Shown here: positions 1-7,478 of the stretch, one piece after another
Layout: each line of letters opens with the position of its first letter
Numbering within the stretch: position 1 is the first letter of the stretch
Source of the DNA: an uncultured Rubrobacteraceae bacterium
Lineage (GTDB): Bacteria > Actinomycetota > Rubrobacteria > Rubrobacterales > Rubrobacteraceae
Assembly (NCBI GenBank): GCA_902806095.1
Contig: CADCVF010000033.1
Span: 1,570 to 39,730 of the forward strand
Direction: 5' to 3'
DNA: 38,161 bases
Position numbers and translations under genes: made by a program
Notes under the pieces: generated by a model
Told to the model about the DNA's origin: nothing
The model's database searches: none
Seen by the model: only the letters and a program-made list of their open reading frames with translations

Positions 1-2
1 TG

Positions 3-206
3 AACGGAAAGGTCCGGGAGGCCAGGGAGGTGGTCGCCGTGACCCCCGAGAGGGCTCCGGTGGTGGGCGACCTAGCGGAACGGATCGCCGAGCTGCTAGA
101 GGGAGAGTCACACACAGGGGAGGAAGGCCGGAGGATCAGGCTCGCGGCCTTGATCCAGGCCGCCATGCGGGACCTACGGCACGAAGGGGAGGAAGAAGAT
201 GGCTGA
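3..206 (+). CDS. C-terminal end of an unrecognised protein (partial, open at window start)
   Basis: An open frame enters from the left edge and ends at TGA 204-206, giving 67 residues rich in Glu, Arg and Ala with an amphipathic helical look (for example VVGDLAERIAELLEG). I do not recognise a family. The frame overlaps the start of the next gene by 8 bases and supplies its ribosome site (GGGGAGGAAGAAG), so the two are probably co-transcribed and perhaps translationally coupled. The true start lies outside the window. Confidence 0.55.
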   Translation, partial: NGKVREAREVVAVTPERAPVVGDLAERIAELLEGESHTGEEGRRIRLAALIQAAMRDLRHEGEEEDG

Positions 207-1011
207 GGACAACGTGCGTCACATCCTGCTGGTCTCGGGCGGCAAGGACAGCACCGCGCTCGCCGTATATATGCGCGAGAAGCACCCCGAGCTCGACGTC
301 GAGTACGTGTTCTGCGACACCCACAAGGAGCTCGAGGAGACCTACGATTACCTGGCAAAGATCGAGGGGGTTCTAGAGAAACCGATCACCCGCTTATCTT
401 CGGGGTTGGGAGAGCGAGGTTTTGACCACCATTTGAACGTCTACGGCGGGTACTTGCCCTCGCCGTCGGTGCGCTGGTGCACCAAGAAGCTTAAGATCGA
501 GCCGTTCGAGGACTACGTCGGGGACGATCCGGTGCGGCTGTACGTGGGTATCCGGGCCGACGAGCACCGCGAGGGCTACATCTCCACCAAGCCCAACATC
601 GAGGCGGTGTTCCCGTTCAAGGAGGACGGCATCAACAAGGAGGATGTCCTCCGAATCCTCGAGGAGAGCGGAGTAGGTCTACCCAAGTACTACGAGTGGC
701 GCACGCGCTCGGGCTGCTACTTCTGCTTCTTCCAGCGCAAGAAGGAATGGGTAGGCTTGCTTGAGAGGCACCCTGACCAGTTCGAGAAGGCTAAGGCGTA
801 CGAAAAGGTTGAGGAGGGGTACACTTGGGTGCAGAAGGAGAGCCTAACCGAGCTCTCACGTCCCGAACGCGTAGCCCAGATCAAAGAGAACGACGCCAAG
901 CGAAAAGCGCAAGCGGCGGCGCGGAGGAATCCGAGGAACCTCGCGGAAGCGTTTACCGGTGAGCTCAGCGATGCGGACGACGAACAGGGTTGTCTCATCT
1001 GCCATTTGTAA
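199..1011 (+). CDS. PAPS-reductase/DndC-like PP-loop protein
   Basis: 270 residues. The N-terminus carries a PP-loop, SGGKDS at residues 13-18, typical of the adenine nucleotide alpha-hydrolase superfamily (PAPS reductase, DndC, tRNA thiolation enzymes), which activates a substrate with ATP. Cysteines lie in RWCTKKLK (Cys94), SGCYFCFF (Cys173, Cys176), at Cys39 and in a C-terminal CLIC (Cys265, Cys268). The Cys94/Cys173/Cys176 arrangement resembles DndC-type proteins, where such cysteines bind an iron-sulphur cluster. GIRADEHREGY (117-127) is also typical of this branch. A sulphonucleotide reductase or DndC-like DNA sulphur modification role is possible, but no dndB, dndD or dndE is visible; many phages and integrative elements carry solitary members of unknown function. 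Start ATG 199 follows GAGGAAGAAG. It lies beside an attachment site. Confidence 0.8.
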   Translation: MAEDNVRHILLVSGGKDSTALAVYMREKHPELDVEYVFCDTHKELEETYDYLAKIEGVLEKPITRLSSGLGERGFDHHLNVYGGYLPSPSVRWCTKKLKIEPFEDYVGDDPVRLYVGIRADEHREGYISTKPNIEAVFPFKEDGINKEDVLRILEESGVGLPKYYEWRTRSGCYFCFFQRKKEWVGLLERHPDQFEKAKAYEKVEEGYTWVQKESLTELSRPERVAQIKENDAKRKAQAAARRNPRNLAEAFTGELSDADDEQGCLICHL

Positions 1012-1018
1012 TCGGTGA

Positions 1019-1243
1019 GAGGAGTGCGAGAGTTTCGTACTCGGTGACCCTTTAACGTATACACGAAACTCGAGTGACCATATACAAGCAGACCAAGAAG
1101 GCCGCCTTCCCTCCTGGTCCGCTCTTCTCAATCGGTGGAACGCGACCAACCCAAACGAGGAGTTCAAGGACAAGAGCGCCCTCTATAAGGCCTACAGACG
1201 GGCTGTAGAGGCGCTCGTTCCTCCTTACCTACCGTTGACCTAG
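1019..1243 (+). pseudogene. Possible 3' remnant of a coding gene
   Basis: A frame without a credible start runs from just after a stop at 1016-1018 to TAG 1241-1243. Its translation looks protein-like: WSALLNRWNATNPNEEF, then YKAYRRAVEALVPPYLP, with helix-forming periodicity. I do not recognise the family. The missing start and its position directly after the DndC-like gene suggest the 3' end of a truncated gene. It could also be a chance frame. Confidence 0.35.
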
Positions 1244-1264
1244 TGCAGCAACCGTGCAGCAACC
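1243..1264 (+). repeat. Tandem 11-bp repeat GTGCAGCAACC x2 (candidate integrase arm sites)
   Basis: Two perfect head-to-tail copies of GTGCAGCAACC. A second tandem 11-mer pair sharing CAnCAACC lies on the other side of the tRNA fragment at 1472-1493. Short direct repeats on both sides of a core are what tyrosine integrases use as arm-type binding sites. The arrangement is visible; the function is inferred. Confidence 0.5.
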
Positions 1265-1368
1265 TGAGCGAATATGCTGAAAACCCCAGAGGAGTATCTA
1301 CCTGAGAATACACTCATTTGCAGGGGATTCGCAATCTAGAGAAACGCCGGGGAATGTATCAAGACTAA

Positions 1369-1410
1369 CTCTGAATCACTTAGTCCTGGTTCGAATCCAG
1401 GTCCGGCAGC
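1369..1410 (+). other. att core: 3' portion of tRNA-Gln(CUG)
   Basis: The segment begins in an anticodon loop CTCTGAA (anticodon CTG), continues through TCAC and TTAGTC, a T-arm CCTGG-TTCGAAT-CCAGG, then TCCGGCA and G. An acceptor 3' strand ending in A72 with discriminator G73 fits tRNA-Gln (identity pair U1:A72). No 5' half is present: the bases before the loop cannot form a proper anticodon stem, and no D-arm or TGCCGGA is seen upstream. It is therefore a duplicated tRNA 3' end left by integration, not a working tRNA. The integrase stop codon is 25 bases to the right. Confidence 0.8.
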
Positions 1411-1435
1411 TTCTAAACCACCTGCAAACGAGCAG

Positions 1436-2140
1436 TTATATGGGGAGACCCGGTGTTTCTACCGAGCCTCTTGACACCAACCTGACACCAACCCGAGAGA
1501 GGGCATCATCCATGGCACTCACGGCTTTCTCTTGCATGTCGGGCAGTACATGGGTGTAGGTGTCCATCGTCATGGAGATGTTCGCGTGCCCTAGCATCTC
1601 CTGCACTATCTTGGGATGCGTTCCCTTGGATAGTAGGAGCGTTGCGCATGTGTGCCTGAGATCGTGGAACCTGATTCGCGGCAAGTTGGTACGCTTCAGG
1701 AGCGGTCTGAATGAACGGTAGGTGAGATTCCCCACGTTCACGGGCGTGCCGATAGTCGAGGTGAACACTAAACTCGTCTCCTCCCACAAGGAGCCCGCTC
1801 TCGCCCGTTCCTCATTCTGCGCCTCCCTATGGGCCTTCAAGGCCTCAATCGCCATGTCGGTGAGCCTCACCACGCGCGCCTTGCCGCGCTTGGGTGCGGT
1901 GAAGGAGAGTCCGTCTCTGGTGCGGGTCAACTGCCGGCGCACCTGCAAGAGTTCGCGCTCGAGGTCGACGTCCTCCCAGCGCAGACCTAGCAGTTCGCCT
2001 TCCCGCAGCCCGGCGGTGATCGCCAAGATGTACAGGGCTCTCAAGCGGTCCTTGCGGACATTTTCGAGCAATCTCTTGGCCTGTGCTGGAGTAAGTGGTT
2101 GCATATCCTTCTTCGTTTGCCGAGGAGCCGAAGCTTGTCT
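1436..2140 (-). pseudogene. Tyrosine integrase lacking its N-terminal domain
   Basis: The catalytic domain of a phage/ICE-type tyrosine recombinase is intact: first Arg in TAGLREGELLGLRW, the HxxR box in RFHDLRHTCATL, GHANISM, and the nucleophile Tyr in MDTYTHV. Homology to the second integrase of this window starts about APR....MQPL (near 2130; internal Met at 2102-2104). Upstream the frame stays open to 2335 but only translates the structured repeat next door, so the core-binding and arm-binding domains (about 150-180 residues) are missing. A catalytic-domain fragment of about 222 residues is unlikely to integrate by itself. It faces the tRNA-Gln att core, its probable original target. Confidence 0.8.
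1472..1493 (+). repeat. Tandem 11-bp repeat TGACACCAACC x2 (candidate integrase arm sites)
   Basis: Two perfect adjacent copies of TGACACCAACC lie inside the 3' end of the integrase gene. They share CAnCAACC in the same orientation with the pair at 1243-1264. The tRNA-derived core lies between the two pairs, giving an attP-like layout. Confidence 0.45.
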
Positions 2141-2154
2141 TGCCGGAAGCACAT

Positions 2155-2370
2155 CGCAAAGTACCGACCGCATCGCCCGCACCGTCCGTAATGTGGTGTT
2201 TTGCAGGACTTTCTTGCGGTCGGTACTGCCATGAGTTATCGACCGCCATGGGATGGATACCGACCGCTCCCATAAGTACCGCCTGCTTATCGACCGCGTA
2301 GGAATGCGGCGTTTTGCAGGTCTTTCACCCAACATTTGACTCTTGCGGTCGATGCAGTCGGTACTTTGCG
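2155..2370 (+). repeat. Structured repeat, copy A (~216 bp)
   Basis: Bounded by a perfect 14-bp inverted repeat, CGCAAAGTACCGAC (2155-2168) and GTCGGTACTTTGCG (2357-2370). It contains a 68-bp unit (2160-2227) with perfect 13-bp ends AGTACCGACCGCA/TGCGGTCGGTACT, and about eight variants of TACCGACCGC or its complement. Two GTTTTGCAGG-CTTTC blocks occur (about 2199 and 2313). A homologous copy in the opposite orientation lies at 32569-32780. Candidates are a MITE-like element, an iteron-type origin or a protein-binding array. It sits exactly where the integrase lost its N-terminus. Confidence 0.8.
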
Positions 2371-2675
2371 AGTTCTTTCCTCATGGTTCGTATTGTTGGG
2401 TGAAGTGCGCCTCTGCGTGTATCCTTCTGCCAGGCAATATTCATACACCTGCCCAGCGACTACATTACCCCCACGGGTGTGTCGGCGTGAGCTGCTGGCA
2501 ACGGCGCACCCTGACATGGAGTCGGTCGCGACGACGGCCCCGCTGACGTCCCTCTCCATAATCGGGACGTGTGCTCTCCGAAGTTGATCTGCAACCGTGT
2601 ATGACAAAGGCGCTCGTAGGCAGTTCGGGCAAAGATGAAGTTCGCGATGGTCCGGCGAGTTGATGTTCTGGCAGC
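2371..2675. other. Gene-free stretch, nothing recognised
   Basis: No convincing gene. A minus-strand frame contains HLCPNCLRAPLSY and VYEYCLAEGYTQRR, faintly like a zinc-ribbon protein, but it has no supporting start and runs on into the repeat. The block directly right of copy A (TTTGCGAGTTCTTTCC) still resembles the flank of copy B. Confidence 0.4.
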
Positions 2676-3437
2676 CTAGCTCGACAACTCCGCTGCCATC
2701 AGCGTCAGGCCGCCGTCCACGACGAGCGAGGCGCCGGTTGCGTAGGATGACTTCTCCGAGGCGAAGAAGGCAACCCACGCGGCGATCTCGCGTGCGTGGC
2801 CAGGGCGGCCGAGCGGCAACTTCGGGCGATCAATGTTCGTCGGATCCTCGTCCTCGGCGCCGGTCATGGGTGTGGAGATCTCACCGGGTCCGACCGCGTT
2901 GACCAGGATGCCGTACGCTGCTAACTCCATCGCCATGACCTTGGTCAAGAGACCGAGACCGCCCTTCGATGCGCAGTACGCGGAGGCACCAGTGCGCGGG
3001 ATGTGCTCGTGCACGGACGTGATGTTGATGATCCTGCCTCCGTTTCCGGCGTCGACCATCCTCCTCGCTGCCCGCTGGGCACACAGGAATGCTCCCGAGA
3101 GATTGGTGTCTATGACCTGCCGCCACTCCTCATAGGGGAGCTTCAGGAACTCGCCCGTTGGGTCGCCGGTACCAGCATTGTTGACTAGCACGTCGATGCC
3201 ACCCAGAGAGTCGGCCAGCTCGTCGATCACGTCCGCAGCCTCAGGCAACTCCGTGAGGTCCAACCTTCGCACCTCGCCCCTGCGGCCCGCAGCCTCCACG
3301 GCCTCGAGCGTCTCCTGCGCCCCCGCTTCATCGGTACGGTAGGTGATGCCTACGTCGAAGCCATTCTCCGCCAGCTCCTTCGCCGACTCCTGTCCTATCC
3401 CCGAGTCCGATGCGGTCACTATGGCTACCGGGCTCAT
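2676..3437 (-). CDS. SDR family oxidoreductase
   Basis: 253 residues from ATG 3437-3435, which follows GAGAGGAGAGGGC; a longer reading to 3581 lacks family homology. Classical short-chain dehydrogenase: nucleotide-binding TASDSGIG at residues 8-15 (a variant of TGxxxGIG), NNAG in LVNNAGTGDP, Ser of NITSV, the YxxxK pair in AYCASKGG, and C-terminal TGASLVVDGG. The pattern MSPVAIVTASDSGIGQ is shared with SDRs annotated as glucose dehydrogenase-like or sugar/alcohol dehydrogenases; substrate unknown. It appears to be a single gene, with about 390 bases free of genes on its 5' side. Confidence 0.85.
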   Translation of the reverse strand: MSPVAIVTASDSGIGQESAKELAENGFDVGITYRTDEAGAQETLEAVEAAGRRGEVRRLDLTELPEAADVIDELADSLGGIDVLVNNAGTGDPTGEFLKLPYEEWRQVIDTNLSGAFLCAQRAARRMVDAGNGGRIINITSVHEHIPRTGASAYCASKGGLGLLTKVMAMELAAYGILVNAVGPGEISTPMTGAEDEDPTNIDRPKLPLGRPGHAREIAAWVAFFASEKSSYATGASLVVDGGLTLMAAELSS

Positions 3438-3815
3438 GCCCTCTCCTCTCGTCAGCAAGACCTGTCCACTCGGCTCTATGCCCCAGAAGTGGAGAGCACA
3501 AACAGGGTACAGTCGGTACGAGTCGAAGGTGTCAGTATCTACATCGAGGCTATTCAGAAGACGGTAGAAAGCCTGTCCCACGGCATCCTTAGCCTACCCT
3601 CTGCGCACCGCTACCCCGCAGGCCACTCTCCTATGCGATGAGCTGCATCTTCATTCCACCCTCGGCATCTAGGCGCACGTTAAACGGGAGTGCCATCCTC
3701 GCAACCGGCGCGTACCGAGACGAACGCGGTAGCGACAATGTCCCCGCCGACATCTCCGCGCGTACGTGGAAGGATGCTTGAAGGAGGTGTCGGATCCCTA
3801 GCTTGAACGCATGAT
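3438..3815. other. Gene-free stretch
   Basis: No gene or RNA recognised. It must hold the promoter of the minus-strand SDR, but I see no confident -35/-10 pair. Confidence 0.4.
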
Positions 3816-3841
3816 CCGCAAGGTCCTACGAAGCCTTGCGG
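3816..3841. terminator. Hairpin at the end of the glutaredoxin gene
   Basis: CCGCAAGG (3816-3823) and CCTTGCGG (3834-3841) form a perfect 8-bp stem with a 10-base loop, spanning the stop codon of the minus-strand glutaredoxin gene. There is no clear U-tract, so an intrinsic terminator is plausible but not proven. Confidence 0.35.
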
Positions 3842-4068
3842 GCGAGTTCTTTGTCTATCTGTTCCTTGTCGAAGCCCACAATCCAGCGGCTGCCGATCTT
3901 GATCACAGGCACACCCCTCTGCCCTGTCTTGCGCACGATGTCCCGCGCAGCACCCGCGTCGCGTTCTATGTTGATCTCTTTGAACGGAACCCCGCGCTCC
4001 TTGAAATAACGCTTCGCCCTGCGACACCACGAACACGTTGACGTGCTGAACAGTAGCACCTTGGACAT
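3826..4068 (-). CDS. Glutaredoxin-family protein
   Basis: 80 residues, the usual size of a small glutaredoxin/NrdH-type protein. The redox motif is CSWC (Cys12, Cys15) after strand KVLLFSTST; the cis-Pro loop is RGVPVIKIG and the C-terminal helix DKEQIDKELARK. It reduces disulphides in the cytoplasm using a thiol cofactor or thioredoxin reductase. Start ATG at 4068-4066 follows an excellent ribosome site (AAAGGAGGACC). The Ser-Trp between the cysteines and the retained KIGSRWIVGFD segment favour a glutaredoxin-like partner over a thioredoxin. No operon partner is apparent. Confidence 0.88.
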   Translation of the reverse strand: MSKVLLFSTSTCSWCRRAKRYFKERGVPFKEINIERDAGAARDIVRKTGQRGVPVIKIGSRWIVGFDKEQIDKELARKAS

Positions 4069-4298
4069 CGAAGGTCCTCCTTTGCGATGCTGCCGGTTGC
4101 CGTGCGATTATAAGCCGAGAAGGCACCGGGAGTGATGAGCGGAAGGTGTCTCTATTACTAGATAGATGGCGATGCTGCCACTGCCAAGCCTGGTCGTGAA
4201 CGGGCCTGTGGTCGCGTCCTGCTCGTGATCCGAAAGGCAGAAGTGGGGCGACCGAATAATTTAGTGGTTGAGGTAGACGAGATCGCATCCTCTAGATG

Positions 4299-4341
4299 CT
4301 GACCGAAGTCGACACCGAGCGGTTAGAATGACGAATGTCAT
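4299..4341 (+). promoter_or_regulatory. Candidate promoter with small palindrome
   Basis: CTGACC (4299-4304) and TAGAAT (4324-4329) with a 19-base spacer could be a sigma-70-type promoter for the small gene at 4363. ATGAC-GAAT-GTCAT (4328-4341) overlaps the -10 and could bind a regulator. Spacing is long, so confidence is low. Confidence 0.3.
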
Positions 4342-4362
4342 GTAGCCTTCAAGAGGAGCGAG

Positions 4363-4632
4363 ATGACCAGCGGCTACACGCCAGGGAGTATGCCCGAGAA
4401 GGACCAGCCGGGCTTCGACCAGATCCTTAGAGCTCTAAGGGAGGGGCTAAATGAGGACCCGCGGCTCAAAGGGATGCCGGCTGAGGAGGTAGCTAGGCGA
4501 CTCGTCAAGGGTGGGCACCTGGAAGGGGAGCCCCCTCCACCTCTGGTCGCGGAGGCTCTGGAAGGTCTGGAGGCTGAGGAGCAGAGTTTGCAGAACGACG
4601 AGCTTTCCTCTGAGGATGCCAACCCCACCTGA
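4363..4632 (+). CDS. Small acidic hypothetical protein
   Basis: 89 residues beginning MTSGYTPGSMPEKDQPG, preceded by AAGAGGAGCGAG at good spacing. It is acidic, mostly helical by composition (DQILRALREGLNEDP, VAEALEGLEAEEQSL), with no membrane segment and no cysteine. I do not recognise the family. Good ribosome site and codon use support a real gene; it is not clearly linked to its neighbours. Confidence 0.6.
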   Translation: MTSGYTPGSMPEKDQPGFDQILRALREGLNEDPRLKGMPAEEVARRLVKGGHLEGEPPPPLVAEALEGLEAEEQSLQNDELSSEDANPT

Positions 4633-5215
4633 GCAGTGGATGGGCGGTCTTTTCCTGCTAGTGGGAACGCATCTCCATCGAGGGCCAAGAAGATGTTGTG
4701 ACAGCCCTTAGGTAGGTGGGGATACGGCACCCTCCCGACAAGAAGGCGATAGCAATCCGTCCCTGCCGGCGTCTCCCCTAGGCGGCCTAAGGCAGTATCC
4801 TGGGTAAGCTCCCGCGCCTCATCGGCTGGCGCGACTACGTATATGCTGCTGTTGCCCATCGCCTCACGCACCCCGTCCTCAACGCTGGTCCCCTGGTCCT
4901 AGTCACCCGAGTGCGTGGAGGAAGGGGCTTCCTCATAAGTCCATGTGCAGAACCGAGCGTAGGGCCCGGTACTCCGACTCCCACTAACACCAAAGCTTGC
5001 TCGATCGGCGTGCCCGAGCGCCGTAGCTCACAGTAGTGCTCTATGAACTCTGTGGAGTCCTGGGTGCCCGCAAGCATCAGTATGGCTAGGGCAAAAGGAA
5101 GGCGAGGGGAAGGCCGGAGTGCGGCCGAACCGTTTCGGGTATATAGGTTGTGCGAGCGTTGCGGCACGCCCGCCGACACGACGGATCGACGCGACGACTA
5201 CGGAGGTAAGACCAG
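4633..5215. other. Gene-free stretch with a possible transporter remnant
   Basis: No intact gene. On the minus strand around 4920-5095 a frame reads ALAILMLAGTQDSTEFIEHY and then CELRRSGTPIEQALV, faintly like the permease signature of RND efflux pumps (NAI..VE...ELR..G....EAL). It is short and flanked by nonsense, so at best a very old remnant. The last 60 bases contain TATATAGG and GGAGGTAAGACC ahead of the alcohol dehydrogenase. Confidence 0.3.
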
Positions 5216-6409
5216 ATGAAAGCGGTAGCATGGCACGGCAAGCGCGACGTGCGGGTCGATAACGTACCCGACCCGACGGTCCAGGAACCCACGGACGCCA
5301 TTGTCAGGATCACCACGACCAACATCTGCGGCTCGGACCTGCACCTCTACGAGGTCTTGGGACCGTTCATCGAGGAGGGTTACGTTCTCGGCCACGAGCC
5401 GATGGGCATCGTCGAGGAGGTGGGACCCGAGGTCACCCACGTCCGGCCCGGGGACCGGGTTGTGATCCCTTTCAACGTGTCTTGCGGCCACTGCTGGATG
5501 TGCGACCAGGGTCTCCAGTCGCAGTGCGAGACCACCCAGGTGCACGAGCAGGGCATGGGCTCGACCATGCTCGGCTTCGCCAAGCTGTACGGTGAGGTGC
5601 CCGGCGGGCAGGCCGAGTTCCTGCGCGTACCGCAGGCTCAGTACGGGCCCATCAAGGTGCCCGAGGAGGCCGAAGGCATGCCGGACGAGCGCTTCGTCTA
5701 CCTCTCGGACGTCCTGCCCACCTCCTGGCAGGCGGTCGAGTACGCTGGCGTCCCGGAGGGGGGCAGCCTGGTGGTCTTCGGGCTGGGGCCGATCGGCCAG
5801 ATGAGCGCCCGCATCGCCCGCCACAAGGGTTTCCGCGTCATCGCGGTCGACCTCGTGCCAGAGCGGCTGGAGATGGCGCGCCGGCACGGGATAGAGGTGG
5901 TAGACATCCGCGACCACGACGGCGACCTCCCCGACGCCATCCGCGAGATGACCGACGGGCGCGGCCCCGATTCGGTGATCGAGGCGGTCGGGATGGAGGC
6001 GCACGGCTCGCCCGCTACCGGGCTTGCGCAGACAGTCACGGGTCTCTTGCCCGACTCGGTGGCACAAGAGGCCCTAAACAGGGGCGGGGTCGACAGGTTG
6101 AGCGCCCTCTACTCCGCCATCGACACCGTGCGTCGGGGCGGCACGATCTCCCTGATCGGTCTCTATGGCGGCATGGCCGACCCCCTGCCCATGCTCACGC
6201 TCTTCGACAAGCAGATACAGCTCAGGATGGGGCAGGCCAACGTGAAGCACTGGACCGACGACATCATGCCGCTCCTGACCGACGTCTCCGACCCTTTGGG
6301 CGTCGAGGATCTCGCGACCCACAAGTTGCCGCTGGAGGAGGCCCCGCGCGGCTACGAGATCTTCCAGAAGAAGCAGGACGGCGCGATCAAGGTCTTGCTC
6401 AAGCCCTGA
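5216..6409 (+). CDS. Zinc-dependent alcohol dehydrogenase (formaldehyde dehydrogenase-like)
   Basis: 397 residues. Medium-chain dehydrogenase with an N-terminal GroES-like catalytic domain: catalytic-zinc ligands Cys38 (NICGSD) and His60-Glu61 (LGHEP), and the structural-zinc loop Cys90, Cys93, Cys96, Cys104. The central Rossmann domain shows VFGLGPIGQMSARIA, followed by VIAVD, whose Asp suggests NAD preference. Length near 390-400 and the long insert SPATGLAQTVTGLLPDSVAQ place it with glutathione-independent formaldehyde dehydrogenase-like enzymes, which oxidise small aldehydes or alcohols; substrate not certain. ATG follows GGAGGTAAGACC. It appears monocistronic. Confidence 0.9.
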   Translation: MKAVAWHGKRDVRVDNVPDPTVQEPTDAIVRITTTNICGSDLHLYEVLGPFIEEGYVLGHEPMGIVEEVGPEVTHVRPGDRVVIPFNVSCGHCWMCDQGLQSQCETTQVHEQGMGSTMLGFAKLYGEVPGGQAEFLRVPQAQYGPIKVPEEAEGMPDERFVYLSDVLPTSWQAVEYAGVPEGGSLVVFGLGPIGQMSARIARHKGFRVIAVDLVPERLEMARRHGIEVVDIRDHDGDLPDAIREMTDGRGPDSVIEAVGMEAHGSPATGLAQTVTGLLPDSVAQEALNRGGVDRLSALYSAIDTVRRGGTISLIGLYGGMADPLPMLTLFDKQIQLRMGQANVKHWTDDIMPLLTDVSDPLGVEDLATHKLPLEEAPRGYEIFQKKQDGAIKVLLKP

Positions 6410-6448
6410 GCTCGTGGAGCCTATTTACCCGAGTGCGTAGAAGGATCC

Positions 6449-6575
6449 AGCCTGTTGAAAGACTCTTTCGGTGCCCGCTTTCGTTCCAGATTGGCTACCG
6501 AACGCACCGGTTTTGGGGCGTTTCGGGCTCGATTTGTGGTCACCATCAACTCAACGCCGACCTTTTCAACAGGCT
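6449..6575. repeat. MITE-like inverted-repeat element (~127 bp)
   Basis: AGCCTGTTGAAAG at the left edge is matched by the inverse TTTTCAACAGGCT at the right edge, enclosing about 100 bases with no gene. Ends of the GCCTGTTGAAA type resemble insertion-sequence termini, so this may be a non-autonomous element or solo IS remnant. No target-site duplication is obvious. Confidence 0.5.
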
Positions 6576-6715
6576 CGGAGATTCTGCGAATTGCACCTTT
6601 CAGGGTTCTCGGAAGTCGGTATGCAGGGTCGTGCACAGCCCGGCCATGTGGTTTGTGAGACCATCGGATCGGGGTATGAGGAGGGGTAACAAGGACCTAC
6701 AGCAGAGGAGGAACC

Positions 6716-6943
6716 ATGACCGAAGCCTCAAGGCAGCCCAAGGACAAGAACTACAACCTCATCACGGTGCTCTACCAGTCCTCGGATAACGTGGAGTCCC
6801 TGAAGACCTACATCCAGGACGCCGAGCAGGAGGGCGACCAGGAGCTCGTGGAGTTCTTCAGCGGCGTGCTTGAGAACAATCTGGAGGCCGCCCAGAGGGC
6901 CAAGGAGATGCTCGTGCCCCGCTTTCAGAGAGAGCAAGAGTAG
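6716..6943 (+). CDS. Small helical hypothetical protein
   Basis: 75 residues starting MTEASRQPKDKNYNLITVLYQ, preceded by AGAGGAGGAACC. Two amphipathic helices follow (SLKTYIQDAEQEGDQELVEFF and ENNLEAAQRAKEMLVPRF). No cysteine or membrane segment. The pattern, a short helical protein with paired acidic/amide residues, recalls small ferritin-like or coiled proteins, but no function can be assigned. The strong ribosome site supports expression. Confidence 0.65.
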   Translation: MTEASRQPKDKNYNLITVLYQSSDNVESLKTYIQDAEQEGDQELVEFFSGVLENNLEAAQRAKEMLVPRFQREQE

Positions 6944-7062
6944 AACAAGGACATCGTGCCCGGTCGGCATCTCCATCACAATCCCAACCTGGTACGAAGA
7001 GGCGGAGCCTACGACAAGCCGAACAAGAAATCCTCTAGGTTAGCACGAACTACCAACTCACT

Positions 7063-7431
7063 ATGGAAACCAACCTCGAAACCCTGCCCATCGGGGAACA
7101 CGCCCCTCGGCTGCTCAACGCCGTCATAGAGGTCCCTGTGGGTAGCCGCAATAAGTACGAGCCCGAGCTTGGGGTCATCGTGCGAGACCGGGTCCTGCCG
7201 GGAGCCGTCCGTTACCCCACCGACTACGGCTTCGTGCCCTCCACCCTCACCGATCGCGGCGACCCCTTGGACATAGTGGTGGCAGCCTACGACTTCCCGA
7301 ACGAGCCGAGTGCGGCGACATTGGCCACGGAGATAGCTTTAAGGAGCAGCGAGGAGTGGGCGCTGAGACGTTACCTTACGATGGACGCCCTCGAGGCAGA
7401 GAAGCTGAACTCACAACTTTCGAGACATTGA
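7063..7431 (+). pseudogene. Truncated inorganic pyrophosphatase (family I)
   Basis: Residues 20-85 match soluble family I pyrophosphatase: VPVGSRNKYEPELGVIVRDR, YPTDYGFVPSTL and GDPLDIVV, which includes active-site Lys, Glu, Tyr and an Asp used for metal binding. After about residue 85 the match stops and the frame reads an unrelated tail to a stop at 7431. The downstream metal-binding Asp residues of the usual 170-180-residue enzyme are absent, so the product should be inactive. The next gene starts 47 bases later; a deletion probably joined them. Confidence 0.75.
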
Positions 7432-7478
7432 CAGGTCTTGGGTATAAGCTGTTCATTATCGACAGAAAGGACGGTAGG

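Noticed and set aside
1360-1410. Complete tRNA gene
   Set aside because: Only the part from the anticodon loop to the discriminator base is present; no 5' acceptor strand or D-arm precedes it.
2155-2370. CRISPR array
   Set aside because: Repeats are short, degenerate, in both orientations and closely spaced without unique spacers of equal length; no cas genes.
2287-2778. Zinc-ribbon protein on the minus strand (CPNC motif)
   Set aside because: One Cys pair only, no ribosome site, and the frame runs through the structured repeat and into the SDR gene.
4835-5179. RND efflux permease remnant
   Set aside because: Similarity is limited to about 35 residues and could be chance; mentioned only in the gap entry.
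5198-6067. 289-residue minus-strand frame
   Set aside because: Exact antisense of the zinc alcohol dehydrogenase; His/Val/Asp-rich composition typical of a shadow frame.
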